Shown here: positions 1 to 7,073 of the stretch, one piece after another | How positions within the stretch are numbered: the stretch's first letter is position 1 | Layout: every line of letters starts with the position of its first letter | NCBI GenBank assembly: GCA_031259195.1 | Contig: JAIRLR010000124.1 | Coordinates: 1-8,242, forward strand | Source: Streptococcaceae bacterium | GTDB taxonomy: Bacteria > Bacillota > Bacilli > Lactobacillales > Streptococcaceae | DNA: 8,242 bases | Direction of reading: 5' to 3' | The notes under the pieces: model-generated | What the model was told of the DNA's origin: nothing | Databases searched by the model: none | What the model saw: only the letters and a program-made list of their open reading frames with translations | Made by a program: the position numbers and the translations under genes

Positions 1-43
1 CTTACGAGTTGTTTCAAGCTTTGCTTGATTACAATTTGGTAAG
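1..43. repeat. Hairpin cassette A
   Basis: Two-part stem. The outer arms 1-12 and 31-43 pair imperfectly (CTTAC with GTAAG, TTGT with ACAA, one bulge). The inner arms CAAGC (15-19) and GCTTG (23-27) enclose a TTT loop. The minus-strand apical sequence contains TTGTAATCAAG, shared with cassettes B and C in R4. It may extend beyond the left edge of the window. Placed just downstream of alaS, it could help end or stabilise that transcript. Confidence 0.55.
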
Positions 44-80
44 CGCAATTCATTTCATTAGAGATCTTGGACAGGCTCTA
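1..80 (-). repeat. Repeat element R1 (partial, runs off the left edge)
   Basis: Read on the minus strand from 80, this segment aligns collinearly with the start of element R4 at 6717. Both begin TAGARCCTGT, then show a GATGAA/GAAATGAA block, TTACC, TTGTAATCAA, AAGCTT and ACAACTYGTAA, with small gaps. Read on the plus strand, its right end (AGAGATC, then ACAGG and TCT) also resembles the right ends of R2 and R3. It starts about 5 nt after the alaS stop, in the same gene-relative orientation as R4 after lepB. It contains hairpin cassette A. The rest lies outside the window, so length and far end are unknown. Confidence 0.65.
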
Positions 81-85
81 GCATT

Positions 86-2722
86 TTAAAAAAGATATTT
101 TGCTACATTCTGGAGCATCGTATCAATTTTTTCAGGCATCGTTCCACCTGCTTGTGCAAGATTGTCTCGACCGCCACCACCACCACCAATAATTGGTGCT
201 AAGTTTTTAATTAACTCTCCTGCTTTTAAGCCACGTTCCAAAGCTTGCGACCCCATAGCAACCAACAAGGAAACTTTCCCCTCGTTAGCAGTTGCTAGAA
301 CTAAAACATCAGATAAACCTTGCTGCTTCCACTGATCAGAAAGTATGCGAAGCTCTCCCATATCTTTGACATTTACCTTGGCTGCAATATAAGTTATGCC
401 ATTTACCTCGCGCACATCTTTAAATACATCATTTGCTTGTTGATTAGCCATCCTGGTTGCAAGACGCTCATTTTCTTTTTGCAATGCACGCAGTTGCTCT
501 TGAAGGACAGTTACTTTGTCAGGTATTTCTTTTAGTTGAGGAGCTTTGACTTGCTGTGCTATTTTATGTAGCAAGTCTTTTACTTCACGATATGCATAGT
601 AAGCTGCTTGTGAAGTTACGGCGATAATTCTTCGCACTCCAGAGCCGATTCCTTCTTCTTTTAAAATTTTAAAAATACCAATGTTAGCTGTGTTTTTTAC
701 ATGCGTGCCACCACAAAGCTCCACAGAATAGTCCCCAATCCGCAAAACGCGAACGTTCTTGCCATATTTTTCACCAAATAAAGCAGTAGCGCCCATTGCT
801 TTGGCTGTATCGATATCTGTCTTAATAATTTCAGCAGGTGTCGCTTTCCAAATTTCTTCATTAACTTGCTTTTCAATTGCATCAAGTTCCTCTGCTGTCA
901 CTTGTGCGAAATGAGTAAAATCAAAACGCAAAAAATCAGCATCATTTACAGAACCCGCTTGCACAGCGTGATCTCCTAAAATATTATGAAGAGCTGCATG
1001 CAGCAAATGAGCAGCTGTGTGATTTTTCATAATTTTATGACGACGAACTCGATCGATTTCAAGCTGATAGCTGGCATTTACCAACAACTCTCCTAAGATC
1101 TCCACTTGATGTAAATGTTGCCCATTTGGCGCTTTTTGGACATCAATAACCTTCGCCACAACTTCTCCTGCTGAATCCTTAATAACTCCATAATCCGTTA
1201 CTTGTCCGCCGCTTTCTGCATAAAACGGTGTTTGATTAAAAATCAGCTCGGCTTTGCCATCACTCAACATCTGCTGCGTTTGATTATCCGCAATCAGATA
1301 TAAAAGCCTGGCATTAAGCACTTCTTCGGTGTAGCTAAATTTTGAAGGCACTTTAATATTCGTTAGCAGTTCAGACTGAACACTCATCGAGTCACCTTTA
1401 ACGACATTGGCCCGCGCGCGATCTTGTTGTTCTTTCATTGCTGTTTTAAAGCCCTCATGGTCGACTTTAAAACCTTTTTCTTGCACTAACTCTTCGGTCA
1501 ACTCCACTGGAAAGCCATAGGTATCATATAACTTAAAAATGTCACGACCGAGAATTTGAGTTTGCTTTTCTTCTTTTAACTCCCCAAGTATTTGCTGCAA
1601 TAAAGCTGCTCCGGTATCAATTGTCCGATGAAAAGTTTCTTCTTCACGCTGAATAATTTTTTGAATAAACGCACATTTATCCAATACTTCAGGGTAATAA
1701 CTTTTCATAATTTCGCCCACAACTGGAGTCAGTTTATAAAGAAAAGCTTGCTTGATTTCTAAACGCTTTCCATGCATGACAGCGCGACGCAAAAGTCTGC
1801 GTAAAACATAGCTGCGTCCTTCATTACCAGGCAGCGCTGAATCACCAATCGCAAAACTTAACGCACGGATATGATCGGCAATTACTTTAAAACTCATATT
1901 TTCCGTCGAATTTTTAGGTTCGTAAACTTTTCCTGAAAGCTTTTCCACCTCGCGAATAATTGGCAAAAACAAATCAGTTTCAAAATTGGTTGGTGCACCT
2001 TGAATGATCGAAACCATTCGCTCAAGTCCCATGCCCGTATCAATATTTTTATGTGGCAATTCCTCAAATGTATCTGTGTTAGGAATGTGATTAAACTGTG
2101 AAAAAACTAAATTCCAAATCTCCAAATAACGCTCATTTTCTCCGCCGGGATAATTCTCAGGATCATTCTCTGGGATATCCAAATATTCCAATCCACGGTC
2201 ATAGAAAACTTCAGAATCCGGACCTGATGGCCCTGCGCCAATATCCCAAAAATTATCCTCAGCATCAATGACATGATCGCTAGATAGTCCCACAACTTCT
2301 TCCCAAATACGACGAGCTTCCTTGTCTTTTGGATAAACGGTTACATATAGTTTTTCCGGCTCAAAGCCAATCCACTCAGATGAAGTTAAAAACTCCCAGG
2401 CCCAAGTAATAGCCTCTTCTTTGAAATAATCGCCAATAGAAAAATTACCCAACATTTCAAACATTGTATGATGGCGCGCCGTTTTGCCAACATTTTCAAT
2501 ATCATTGGTTCGGATTGATTTTTGAGCATTAGCAATTCGCAAATTTTCAGGAACTACAGAGCCGTCAAAATATTTTTTCAAATTAGCCACTCCGGAGTTA
2601 ATCCATAGTAAAGTCGGATCATTGACCGGAATCAGTGAAGCAGATGGTTCAATCGTATGTCCTTTGGCTTTAAAAAAGTCCAAAAACATTTGCCGGATCT
2701 TTGCAGATGTTAATAATTTCAT
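86..2722 (-). CDS. alaS: Alanyl-tRNA synthetase
   Basis: Cytoplasmic class IIc aminoacyl-tRNA synthetase that joins alanine to tRNA-Ala and edits mischarged Ser/Gly-tRNA. Counting from the chosen start (878 aa, the usual family length), I see the N-terminal catalytic domain with [12 protein letters not shown] near residues 35-46. The editing domain follows, with FYAESGGQ near 500-507 and the metal-binding set HTAAH (568-572) plus CGGTH (670-674). The C-terminal C-Ala domain has the GGGGGGR glycine run near 846-852. The reading frame extends 19 codons further upstream to 2779, but that would overlap the end of zwf by 32 nt. The start at 2722 ([11 protein letters not shown]) matches the normal N-terminus and has AAGGA 10 nt upstream. 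It is the second gene after zwf, 25 nt apart, so probably cotranscribed. No T-box leader is visible. Its stop lies about 5 nt before a repeat element. Confidence 0.97.
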   Translation of the reverse strand: MKLLTSAKIRQMFLDFFKAKGHTIEPSASLIPVNDPTLLWINSGVANLKKYFDGSVVPENLRIANAQKSIRTNDIENVGKTARHHTMFEMLGNFSIGDYFKEEAITWAWEFLTSSEWIGFEPEKLYVTVYPKDKEARRIWEEVVGLSSDHVIDAEDNFWDIGAGPSGPDSEVFYDRGLEYLDIPENDPENYPGGENERYLEIWNLVFSQFNHIPNTDTFEELPHKNIDTGMGLERMVSIIQGAPTNFETDLFLPIIREVEKLSGKVYEPKNSTENMSFKVIADHIRALSFAIGDSALPGNEGRSYVLRRLLRRAVMHGKRLEIKQAFLYKLTPVVGEIMKSYYPEVLDKCAFIQKIIQREEETFHRTIDTGAALLQQILGELKEEKQTQILGRDIFKLYDTYGFPVELTEELVQEKGFKVDHEGFKTAMKEQQDRARANVVKGDSMSVQSELLTNIKVPSKFSYTEEVLNARLLYLIADNQTQQMLSDGKAELIFNQTPFYAESGGQVTDYGVIKDSAGEVVAKVIDVQKAPNGQHLHQVEILGELLVNASYQLEIDRVRRHKIMKNHTAAHLLHAALHNILGDHAVQAGSVNDADFLRFDFTHFAQVTAEELDAIEKQVNEEIWKATPAEIIKTDIDTAKAMGATALFGEKYGKNVRVLRIGDYSVELCGGTHVKNTANIGIFKILKEEGIGSGVRRIIAVTSQAAYYAYREVKDLLHKIAQQVKAPQLKEIPDKVTVLQEQLRALQKENERLATRMANQQANDVFKDVREVNGITYIAAKVNVKDMGELRILSDQWKQQGLSDVLVLATANEGKVSLLVAMGSQALERGLKAGELIKNLAPIIGGGGGGRDNLAQAGGTMPEKIDTMLQNVAKYLF

Positions 2723-2732
2723 TATTTCGTTT

Positions 2733-2739
2733 TCCTTCC
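2733..2739 (-). promoter_or_regulatory. Ribosome binding site of alaS
   Basis: On the minus strand the 25-nt zwf-alaS gap contains GGAAGGA, with AAGGA ending 10 nt before the ATG at 2722. It lies between the zwf stop (2748-2750) and that ATG, and so supports the inner start rather than the in-frame ATG at 2779 inside zwf. Confidence 0.7.
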
Positions 2740-2747
2740 ATGTCCTT

Positions 2748-4256
2748 TTATAATTTTCCTCTTTGGATATACCACTCATCAGGCTTCCATTCCCAGTGGC
2801 AACCGTTCTCTTTTAAAAGTTCAAGCGCTTCATATGGCCCCATCGTGTGGACTTTATACTTAGGGATTTCTTTGAGATTATTGTCCCAAGCATTGCGAAT
2901 AACATCGATTAACTCCCAGCTGCGTGCCACTTCGTCCCAATGAGAAAAGTTAGCTCGCTTGCCATTTAAAACATCTAAAATTAATTTTTCATAAGCTTCC
3001 GCAGAGTTGCTTAAAATAGTAGCATCATGACGATATTGCAGTTTAAGAGGAGCTAGCTTAAAGCCTTTGCCTACTTCTTTGCCATTGAGCAAAAGACTAA
3101 ATCCTTCAGTTGGCTGAATATAGATCGTTAAAACATTCGGCGAAGCCATACTATTACTCTGCTCGTCAAATAAATTCTCTAAAACTTTCTTAAAAATAAT
3201 ATTAATTCGTGTTCCTTTTTCCGTTAAACGTTTTCCGGTGCGCACATAAAAAGGAACTCCCTGCCAACGCTCATTATCAATAAAAAATTTCCCCGCCACA
3301 AAAGTTTCAGTCGTAGAGTTTTCTGCAACACCTTGCTCTTCACAATATCCTAAGAAATGCTCACCATCAAAATCTCCAGCAGCGTACTGTCCAGGTATAA
3401 AGTTCTTTAACGCTTCTTCTTCAGAATACTGACGAATAGCTTGCAGTGCTTTTATTTTTTCTTGGCGGATCTCCTTTTCTTCAAAACGTTTCGGCGCCTC
3501 CATTGCTAGAAGAGAAAGGACCTGCAAGATATGATTTTGCACCATATCTCTTAAAGCGCCACTAGTTTCATAATACTCTGCGCGCTCTTCCACACCGATA
3601 CTTTCGGCAAAAGTAATTTGGACATTGTTGATATATTCCTTATTCCACAGCGCTTCAAAAACAAGATTGCCAAAACGCACAGCAGAAATATTTTGAATCA
3701 TCTCTTTACCCAAGTAATGATCAATGCGAAAAATATCTTTTTCAGGAAAGCTTTTGGTAATTTCTTTATTTAAAATAGTGGCCGTTTTAAGATTTGAACC
3801 AAAAGGTTTTTCAATAATCAAACGTTCAAAGCCTTTTTTTGTAAGAATACGCTGCGATTTTAAATGACTTACAATGCTGCCAAAAAAATGCGGCGCCATT
3901 GCTAAATAAAAAATTTGATTGCCATTAGTTTGATAAGTTTTTTTTAACTTTTCGCCTAATTTTTTCAAAGTAATATAATGTTCAGTATCTTTTGCATCAT
4001 GAGATTGATAGTAAAAATGACTGGCAAAATAAATTGCTTGTTCTTCATTATTCTCAACCAACTCTGAGATAGATTCAATCACAACTTGACGATAAAAATC
4101 ATCCGTCCAAGGCCTACGAGCAGTTCCGATAACAGCAAAATGCTTCTGCTTCTCCTTCTTTTTATATAAACGAAAAAGCGATGGATAAAGTTTTCGTTTT
4201 GCTAAATCTCCTGTTGCACCAAAAATGGTGAACAGGCAATGCTTCTCCTCAGTCAT
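2748..4256 (-). CDS. zwf: Glucose-6-phosphate 1-dehydrogenase
   Basis: Oxidises glucose 6-phosphate to 6-phosphogluconolactone with reduction of NAD(P)+, the first step of the oxidative pentose phosphate and phosphoketolase routes; cytoplasmic. The 502-aa product has the nucleotide-binding motif GATGDLA (residues 13-19) followed by KRKLYPSLF, the IEKPFG motif (148-153), and the signature [13 protein letters not shown] with Asp179/His180. His242, in MVQNHILQV, corresponds to the catalytic base of the Leuconostoc mesenteroides enzyme. From memory, similarity to that enzyme runs along the whole length, and this protein is slightly longer (about 486 aa there). The start at 4256 is supported by AAAGGAG ending 4 nt before ATG. 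It is the first gene of a zwf-alaS unit. The segment directly upstream is a repeat element with a 33-bp perfect inverted repeat, which may be transcribed as the leader. Coenzyme preference cannot be read from the sequence. Confidence 0.97.
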   Translation of the reverse strand: MTEEKHCLFTIFGATGDLAKRKLYPSLFRLYKKKEKQKHFAVIGTARRPWTDDFYRQVVIESISELVENNEEQAIYFASHFYYQSHDAKDTEHYITLKKLGEKLKKTYQTNGNQIFYLAMAPHFFGSIVSHLKSQRILTKKGFERLIIEKPFGSNLKTATILNKEITKSFPEKDIFRIDHYLGKEMIQNISAVRFGNLVFEALWNKEYINNVQITFAESIGVEERAEYYETSGALRDMVQNHILQVLSLLAMEAPKRFEEKEIRQEKIKALQAIRQYSEEEALKNFIPGQYAAGDFDGEHFLGYCEEQGVAENSTTETFVAGKFFIDNERWQGVPFYVRTGKRLTEKGTRINIIFKKVLENLFDEQSNSMASPNVLTIYIQPTEGFSLLLNGKEVGKGFKLAPLKLQYRHDATILSNSAEAYEKLILDVLNGKRANFSHWDEVARSWELIDVIRNAWDNNLKEIPKYKVHTMGPYEALELLKENGCHWEWKPDEWYIQRGKL

Positions 4257-4284
4257 ATATCTCCTTTCGAATATATTAGATATA

Positions 4285-4446
4285 AGAACCTGTTAACGAT
4301 CTCTCTATTGATGAATTTTTTGGCAATTTTTTGCCTTTCTTCGTCAAAAAGCCTCGATTTAGCACCACTAAATCTGCGTTTTTTTTCCTAGAAATGTGTA
4401 AAAATTTCTCAAAAAATTCATCAATAGAGAGATCGTTAACAGATTA
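4285..4446 (-). repeat. Repeat element R2 with a 33-bp perfect inverted repeat
   Basis: Both ends carry the alpha block. The left end starts AGAACCTGTTAAC; the right end finishes GTTAACAG followed by a diverged tip. Arms 4290-4322 and 4410-4442 are perfect reverse complements, separated by 87 nt. Inside are two small hairpins: GGCAA/TTGCC (4322-4335) and GATTTAG/CTAAATC (4356-4374). A 35-nt core at 4382-4416, on the minus strand, matches R4 6808-6842 at 33 of 35 positions. No open reading frame of note. The element lies 28 nt upstream of the zwf ATG, so it either separates zwf from its promoter or is part of its leader. Confidence 0.85.
4290..4442. repeat. 33-bp perfect inverted repeat (cruciform-capable)
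   Basis: Arm 4290-4322 and arm 4410-4442 pair over 33 bp with no mismatch; pairing stops at 4289/4443 outside and 4323/4409 inside. The transcript from either strand could fold into a very stable long stem. In the other family members the two ends differ (alpha and beta blocks) and pair only over about 20 bases with mismatches, so the perfection here suggests a recent copying of one end onto the other. Confidence 0.9.
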
Positions 4447-4448
4447 TA
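4443..4448 (-). promoter_or_regulatory. Candidate -10 box for zwf-alaS
   Basis: The minus strand reads TATAAT exactly, at the outer tip of R2. The -35 region is weak: TTTTCA (4464-4469) with a 15-bp spacer, or a T-run with 17. If used, transcription would start inside R2 and the zwf leader would be about 180 nt, including the whole long hairpin. A second possibility lies nearer the gene: TTAACA of the R2 left end, a 15-bp spacer and TATATT at about 4270-4275. Confidence 0.35.
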
Positions 4449-4494
4449 CACTTATTCTGTCACTGAAAAAAAATAGATTTAAGCCAAAATATTG

Positions 4495-4506
4495 GACATA
4501 AATGTC
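4495..4506. promoter_or_regulatory. Small inverted repeat in the divergent promoter region
   Basis: GACAT and ATGTC are separated by AA. TGTCACT occurs here (4503-4509) and again at 4459-4465. The position between the divergent zwf and LCP promoters would suit an operator, but short inverted repeats are common by chance in such AT-rich DNA. Confidence 0.2.
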
Positions 4507-4577
4507 ACTATTTCTCATTTAATCTCATTTCTTACCCAACCCTTGATCTTTTCTTTGAAAATTTAGCAATTTTAATT

Positions 4578-4606
4578 TTGACATGAAAAATATTATATGA
4601 TATTTT
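4578..4606 (+). promoter_or_regulatory. Candidate promoter for the LCP-lepB unit
   Basis: A perfect TTGACA (4578-4583) is followed after 17 bp by TATTTT (4601-4606, 4 of 6 to consensus). Another -10-like TATGAT lies at 4596-4601 but is too close. Surrounding DNA (4447-4629) is very AT-rich and has no gene. Use of this promoter would put element R3 wholly in the leader of the LCP gene. A minus-strand TATAAT (4592-4597) overlaps it without a good -35. Confidence 0.5.
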
Positions 4607-4629
4607 TTTAATAAATAATGACAATATCT

Positions 4630-4776
4630 AAGAACCTGTTAACTTATCTCCAATTGCGAACTGCCTTAACGATTGACAAGCGTTAGCTTGGCAGAGCTTA
4701 GGCAGATCTTTTAACGAAAAAGTGTGAAAAAACAGTCAAAACTATTCATCGCTAAGAGACAAGTCAACAGGTTCTT
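4630..4776 (-). repeat. Repeat element R3, complete with terminal inverted repeats
   Basis: A 147-bp element. The left end AAGAACCTGTTAACTTATCTC and the right end, read inward on the minus strand, AAGAACCTGTTGACTTGTCTC match at 19 of 21 positions. It has an alpha block at the right (TTCATCGCTAAGAGACAAG) and a beta block at the left. On the minus strand its beta half (4641-4707) aligns with R4 6989-7055: TGCCTAA, CCAAGCT, CGTTAAGGCA, TTCGCAATT, GGAGAYAAGT. Inner hairpins include CAAGC/GCTTG with a GTTA loop at 4677-4690 and CTGCCT/AGGCAG (4661-4666 with 4700-4705). It ends 18 nt before the LCP start codon and has no coding capacity. Confidence 0.85.
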
Positions 4777-4794
4777 AAAAAAGGTTGTTTTAAC

Positions 4795-6099
4795 ATGAGT
4801 CGATTAGATCGATATAAAAAATATCGTGAAGAAATTAAATCGGGTAAGATTTCAGGTAAAGAATTATTTTCTTTTTTTCATAAAAGTTTCAAAAATAAAA
4901 AAAGTAAAAAATTTCATTCATCTTCCACTGAAGAGGATGAATATATTAATCGTTATATTTACGGTACGGATAAGAAAAAAACTCCTTTGCGTTTTTTTAA
5001 AAAAAGTAAAACACATCGCAAAGGTAAATATCATCCTGTGCGCAATGTTATTTTAGCTCTTTTGCTGATTTTTCTTATTTTTGCTGGCAGTTTGCTTTGG
5101 CGGTTAAACGGTGCGCTAGGAACTAAACCAAATGTCCCTGTTGAGTTATTTGAAGGAAAAACAAGTGCAAATGGTGCTCATAATATTTTAATATTGGGAA
5201 CTGATCAGCGTGAAAATCAAAGTGCTAAAGCAGCGCGCGCAGATTCGATCATGGTTTTGCAAATGGATGGCTCTGAAAAGCGAATTAAGCTGGTTTCTTT
5301 TATGCGTGATATTTTGGTGGATATTCCAAATGTTGGAGTTAGTGGTGAAAAAGACTGCAAGTTAAACGCTGCTTATGGAATTGGAGAAGCGGGCTCTATA
5401 GGCAGAAATAATCAAAACCAAGGTGCAGAGCTAATGCGTGAAACCTTAAAGCAAAACTTTGGGATTGAATGTCGCTACTATGCAATTGTTAACTTTAGCT
5501 CTTTTGCCACCGCAATTGATGCACTATTCCCGCATGGCATTCCAATAGATGCTGAGTTTGCCACTATTAGAGGTCAACAGTTCACTGAAGTGGCCGTTCC
5601 GGATGACTTGGCAACTCCTGAGAAGATGGTTGTAAGTGACGTGCCAATGAGTGCAGCACAGGCGAGCCTTTATGGATATACTGATCCTGCTATTTACCAG
5701 ATGATCAAAACTGGTAAGCAAAAAATGGACGGAAGAACCGCGTTAAACTATGCGCGTTTTCGTCATGATGATGAAAATGACTTTGGCCGAGTTAAACGCC
5801 AACAACAAGTAATGACTGCAATTACTTCTAAAGCAAAATCAGTGTCAACTTTATTGAAAACACCTGATGCGATTAAATCAGTTTTAAAAGTCACTTCGAC
5901 CAATGTTAATAAAGGATTTCTTTATCGTGCATTATTTGCCATTTTATTAGGACAAGGAAATAAAAAAATTGATAAGATGTCCGTTCCAGCAAATGATGAT
6001 AAAACTTATACCAGCGGTTTAGATATGTATGGCGGCGAAGGAATGGAGATTAATTGTGAGCTTTATTGCCAAAAAGCGATTGATTTTTTAGAAAAATAA
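4795..6099 (+). CDS. LCP (LytR-CpsA-Psr) family cell-wall polymer ligase
   Basis: Membrane-anchored enzyme of the family that transfers lipid-linked anionic polymers (teichoic acids, capsule) to peptidoglycan on the outer face of the membrane. The 434-aa product has a long, Lys/Arg-rich cytoplasmic tail (about 1-82), one membrane span (about 84-104, VILALLLIFLIFAGSLLW) and an extracytoplasmic LCP domain from about 130. Family motifs are ILILGTDQRE (131-140), RADSIMVL (148-155), SFMRDILVDIP (168-178), KLNAAYGIGE, and the Arg/Asp-rich block ALNYARFRHDDENDFGRVKR (316-335) that binds the pyrophosphate substrate in known structures. The tail carries a Ser/Thr/acidic patch near 42-50. Four cysteines (188, 226, 421, 425) lie in the outer domain, uncommon for such proteins. 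The ribosome site is weak (AAGG 10 nt upstream). It heads a unit with lepB. Which polymer it attaches, and which family name (lytR, cpsA, psr, tagU) fits, cannot be decided here. Confidence 0.93.
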   Translation: MSRLDRYKKYREEIKSGKISGKELFSFFHKSFKNKKSKKFHSSSTEEDEYINRYIYGTDKKKTPLRFFKKSKTHRKGKYHPVRNVILALLLIFLIFAGSLLWRLNGALGTKPNVPVELFEGKTSANGAHNILILGTDQRENQSAKAARADSIMVLQMDGSEKRIKLVSFMRDILVDIPNVGVSGEKDCKLNAAYGIGEAGSIGRNNQNQGAELMRETLKQNFGIECRYYAIVNFSSFATAIDALFPHGIPIDAEFATIRGQQFTEVAVPDDLATPEKMVVSDVPMSAAQASLYGYTDPAIYQMIKTGKQKMDGRTALNYARFRHDDENDFGRVKRQQQVMTAITSKAKSVSTLLKTPDAIKSVLKVTSTNVNKGFLYRALFAILLGQGNKKIDKMSVPANDDKTYTSGLDMYGGEGMEINCELYCQKAIDFLEK

Positions 6100-6110
6100 A
6101 AGGAGCAGTT

Positions 6111-6719
6111 ATGAAAAAGTATGTTAAGAACTTTTTAAAAGAATGGTGGTATATATTTGCTCTGCTGATTTTTTTTGCATTATCGCAAAAATTTGTTTTT
6201 TCCAATATTAAAGTAGATGGTCCTTCGATGGATCCAACGCTTGAGCATAAAGAACGGATGATTATGCTGAAATTTGGAGAAATTAAACGCTTTGAGATTG
6301 TCGTTAGTAAAGAACCAGATGATCCCAAAATCAAAATTATTAAACGTGTAATTGGCTTGCCTGGAGATAAGGTTACTTTTGATAGTGATCAACTTTTTGT
6401 TAATGGGAAAAAATACGATGAACCTTACTTAAATAAGTACAAGGAACTATGGAAAAAAGATAAGCTACAAAAAACATATAAAAGCAATCCAATTTTTCAA
6501 GCAAGAGCTAAAAGAGTAGATGCATTCACGGTCAATGAAAACTGGGATACGAAATTTACGATTAAAGTGCCACGTGATCACTATCTTTTGCTAGGAGATA
6601 ATCGTTTAGCTTCTAAAGACAGCCGTGCAGTTGGTCCTATCCCTTCTTACGATATTCAAGGCAGAGTTAAAATTGCGGTTTGGCCACTTAAACGCTTTGG
6701 TCTGGTTGAAGGATATTAG
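6111..6719 (+). CDS. lepB: Type I signal peptidase
   Basis: Membrane serine protease that cleaves signal peptides from exported proteins on the outer membrane face. The 202-aa product is of the short Gram-positive form: a basic N-terminus, a single membrane span (about 12-30), then the catalytic domain. Box B is DGPSMDPTL with nucleophile Ser39. The general-base lysine is Lys78 in IIKRVIGLPGD, and box E is GDNRLASKDSR (162-172). AGGAG lies 5 nt before ATG, and the gene starts 11 nt after the LCP gene, so the two are probably cotranscribed; both products act at the cell envelope. The TAG stop is formed by the first bases of the repeat element that follows (TAGAACCTG), so the exact C-terminus (VEGY) may have been set by that element. 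Catalytic residues are all present, so the enzyme should be active. Confidence 0.96.
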   Translation: MKKYVKNFLKEWWYIFALLIFFALSQKFVFSNIKVDGPSMDPTLEHKERMIMLKFGEIKRFEIVVSKEPDDPKIKIIKRVIGLPGDKVTFDSDQLFVNGKKYDEPYLNKYKELWKKDKLQKTYKSNPIFQARAKRVDAFTVNENWDTKFTIKVPRDHYLLLGDNRLASKDSRAVGPIPSYDIQGRVKIAVWPLKRFGLVEGY

Positions 6720-6753
6720 AACCTGTTAACTTGTTTTTCTATCGATGAACCCC

Positions 6754-6798
6754 GTTTACCAAGTTTGTAATCAATTAAGCTTAAAACAACTTGTAAAC
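6754..6798 (+). repeat. Hairpin cassette B
   Basis: Arms 6754-6768 and 6786-6798 pair (GTTTAC with GTAAAC, AAGTT with AACTT, with two bulged bases). The apical part is TTTGTAATCAATTAAGCTT, homologous to cassettes A and C. The segment around it (about 6750-6806) is missing from R2 at the matching position. Confidence 0.7.
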
Positions 6799-6813
6799 CT
6801 GCCAGGTTTTTTT
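6795..6813 (+). terminator. Possible rho-independent terminator of the LCP-lepB unit
   Basis: AAACCT (6795-6800), a GCC loop and AGGTTT (6804-6809), with a run of seven T from 6807. It lies 76 nt after the lepB stop. The stem is short and AT-rich, and its left arm overlaps the right arm of cassette B, so the two folds exclude each other in part. Confidence 0.45.
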
Positions 6814-6876
6814 GAGAAATTTTTACGCGTTTCTAGGAAAAAGACTTAAAAGTACGTACTGTTTTGCGAGGCTTCC

Positions 6877-6925
6877 GTTCCTTGCGATTTGTAATCAAGT
6901 AAAATTTGAACAAATCGTAAGGAAC
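6877..6925 (+). repeat. Hairpin cassette C
   Basis: Arms GTTCCTTGCGATTTGT (6877-6892) and 6910-6925 form a 16-bp stem with one G-T pair. The apex is homologous to cassettes A and B (TTTGTAATCAAGTAA). A run of nine T begins 8 nt after the stem (6934-6942), so it could contribute to termination, although the gap is longer than in a standard terminator. Confidence 0.75.
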
Positions 6926-7073
6926 TTAGGCAGTTTTTTTTTGACGACGTATCAGGGCAGGGAAAAATAAACGCACCGAGTAGGTACATCTTGCCTAAAT
7001 TCTTCCAAGCTTCGCAAGGCACTCGTTAAGGCAATTCGCAATTACGGAGACAAGTCTAGTGTAACGATGTGAT

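Larger units (their letters stand above)
6717..7056 (+). repeat. Repeat element R4, long mosaic copy
   Basis: About 340 bp. It starts TAGAACCTGTTAACTTG, overlapping the lepB stop codon, then has the alpha block (CTATCGATGAA), cassette B, the 35-nt core shared with R2 (6808-6842), GCGAGGC, cassette C, a T-run with GACGA (also in R2), and ends with the beta block shared with R3 (to GGAGACAAGT). The outermost beta tip has decayed (CTAGTGTAACG in place of TAACAGGTTCT). Compared with R2, it looks as though two hairpin cassettes were inserted, each directly before a T-run. No significant open frame. It fills most of the gap between lepB and ptsH. Confidence 0.8.

Noticed and set aside
3..89. Plus-strand open frame of 28 codons ending in TAA that overlaps the alaS stop, like the end of a convergent gene
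   Set aside because: The same bases, on the other strand, align collinearly with repeat element R4 including its hairpin, and 28 open codons at the window edge are weak evidence. The protein piece matches no family I know.
2723..2779. Longer alaS start giving 19 extra residues
   Set aside because: It would overlap the zwf coding end; the inner ATG has the better ribosome site and gives the usual family N-terminus and length.
2701..2943. Plus-strand 80-codon open frame
   Set aside because: It lies antisense to the well-supported alaS/zwf junction, with no ribosome site or recognisable protein.
4257..4450. T-box or other known riboswitch upstream of zwf-alaS
   Set aside because: No T-box sequence (AGGGTGGNACCGCG) or other familiar conserved riboswitch core is present; the structure is explained by the repeat element.
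4630..4776. TA target-site duplication flanking R3
   Set aside because: TA can be read on both sides of R3, but the element tip is itself A/T there and R2 and R4 do not show the same boundaries, so it cannot be told from chance.
6050..6334. Minus-strand 94-codon open frame across the LCP-lepB junction
   Set aside because: It is antisense to two genes with clear motifs; its composition looks like a shadow frame.
4285..7056. Elements R2-R4 as remains of a full insertion sequence
   Set aside because: No transposase-like reading frame or fragment is visible in any of them; at most they are non-autonomous derivatives.
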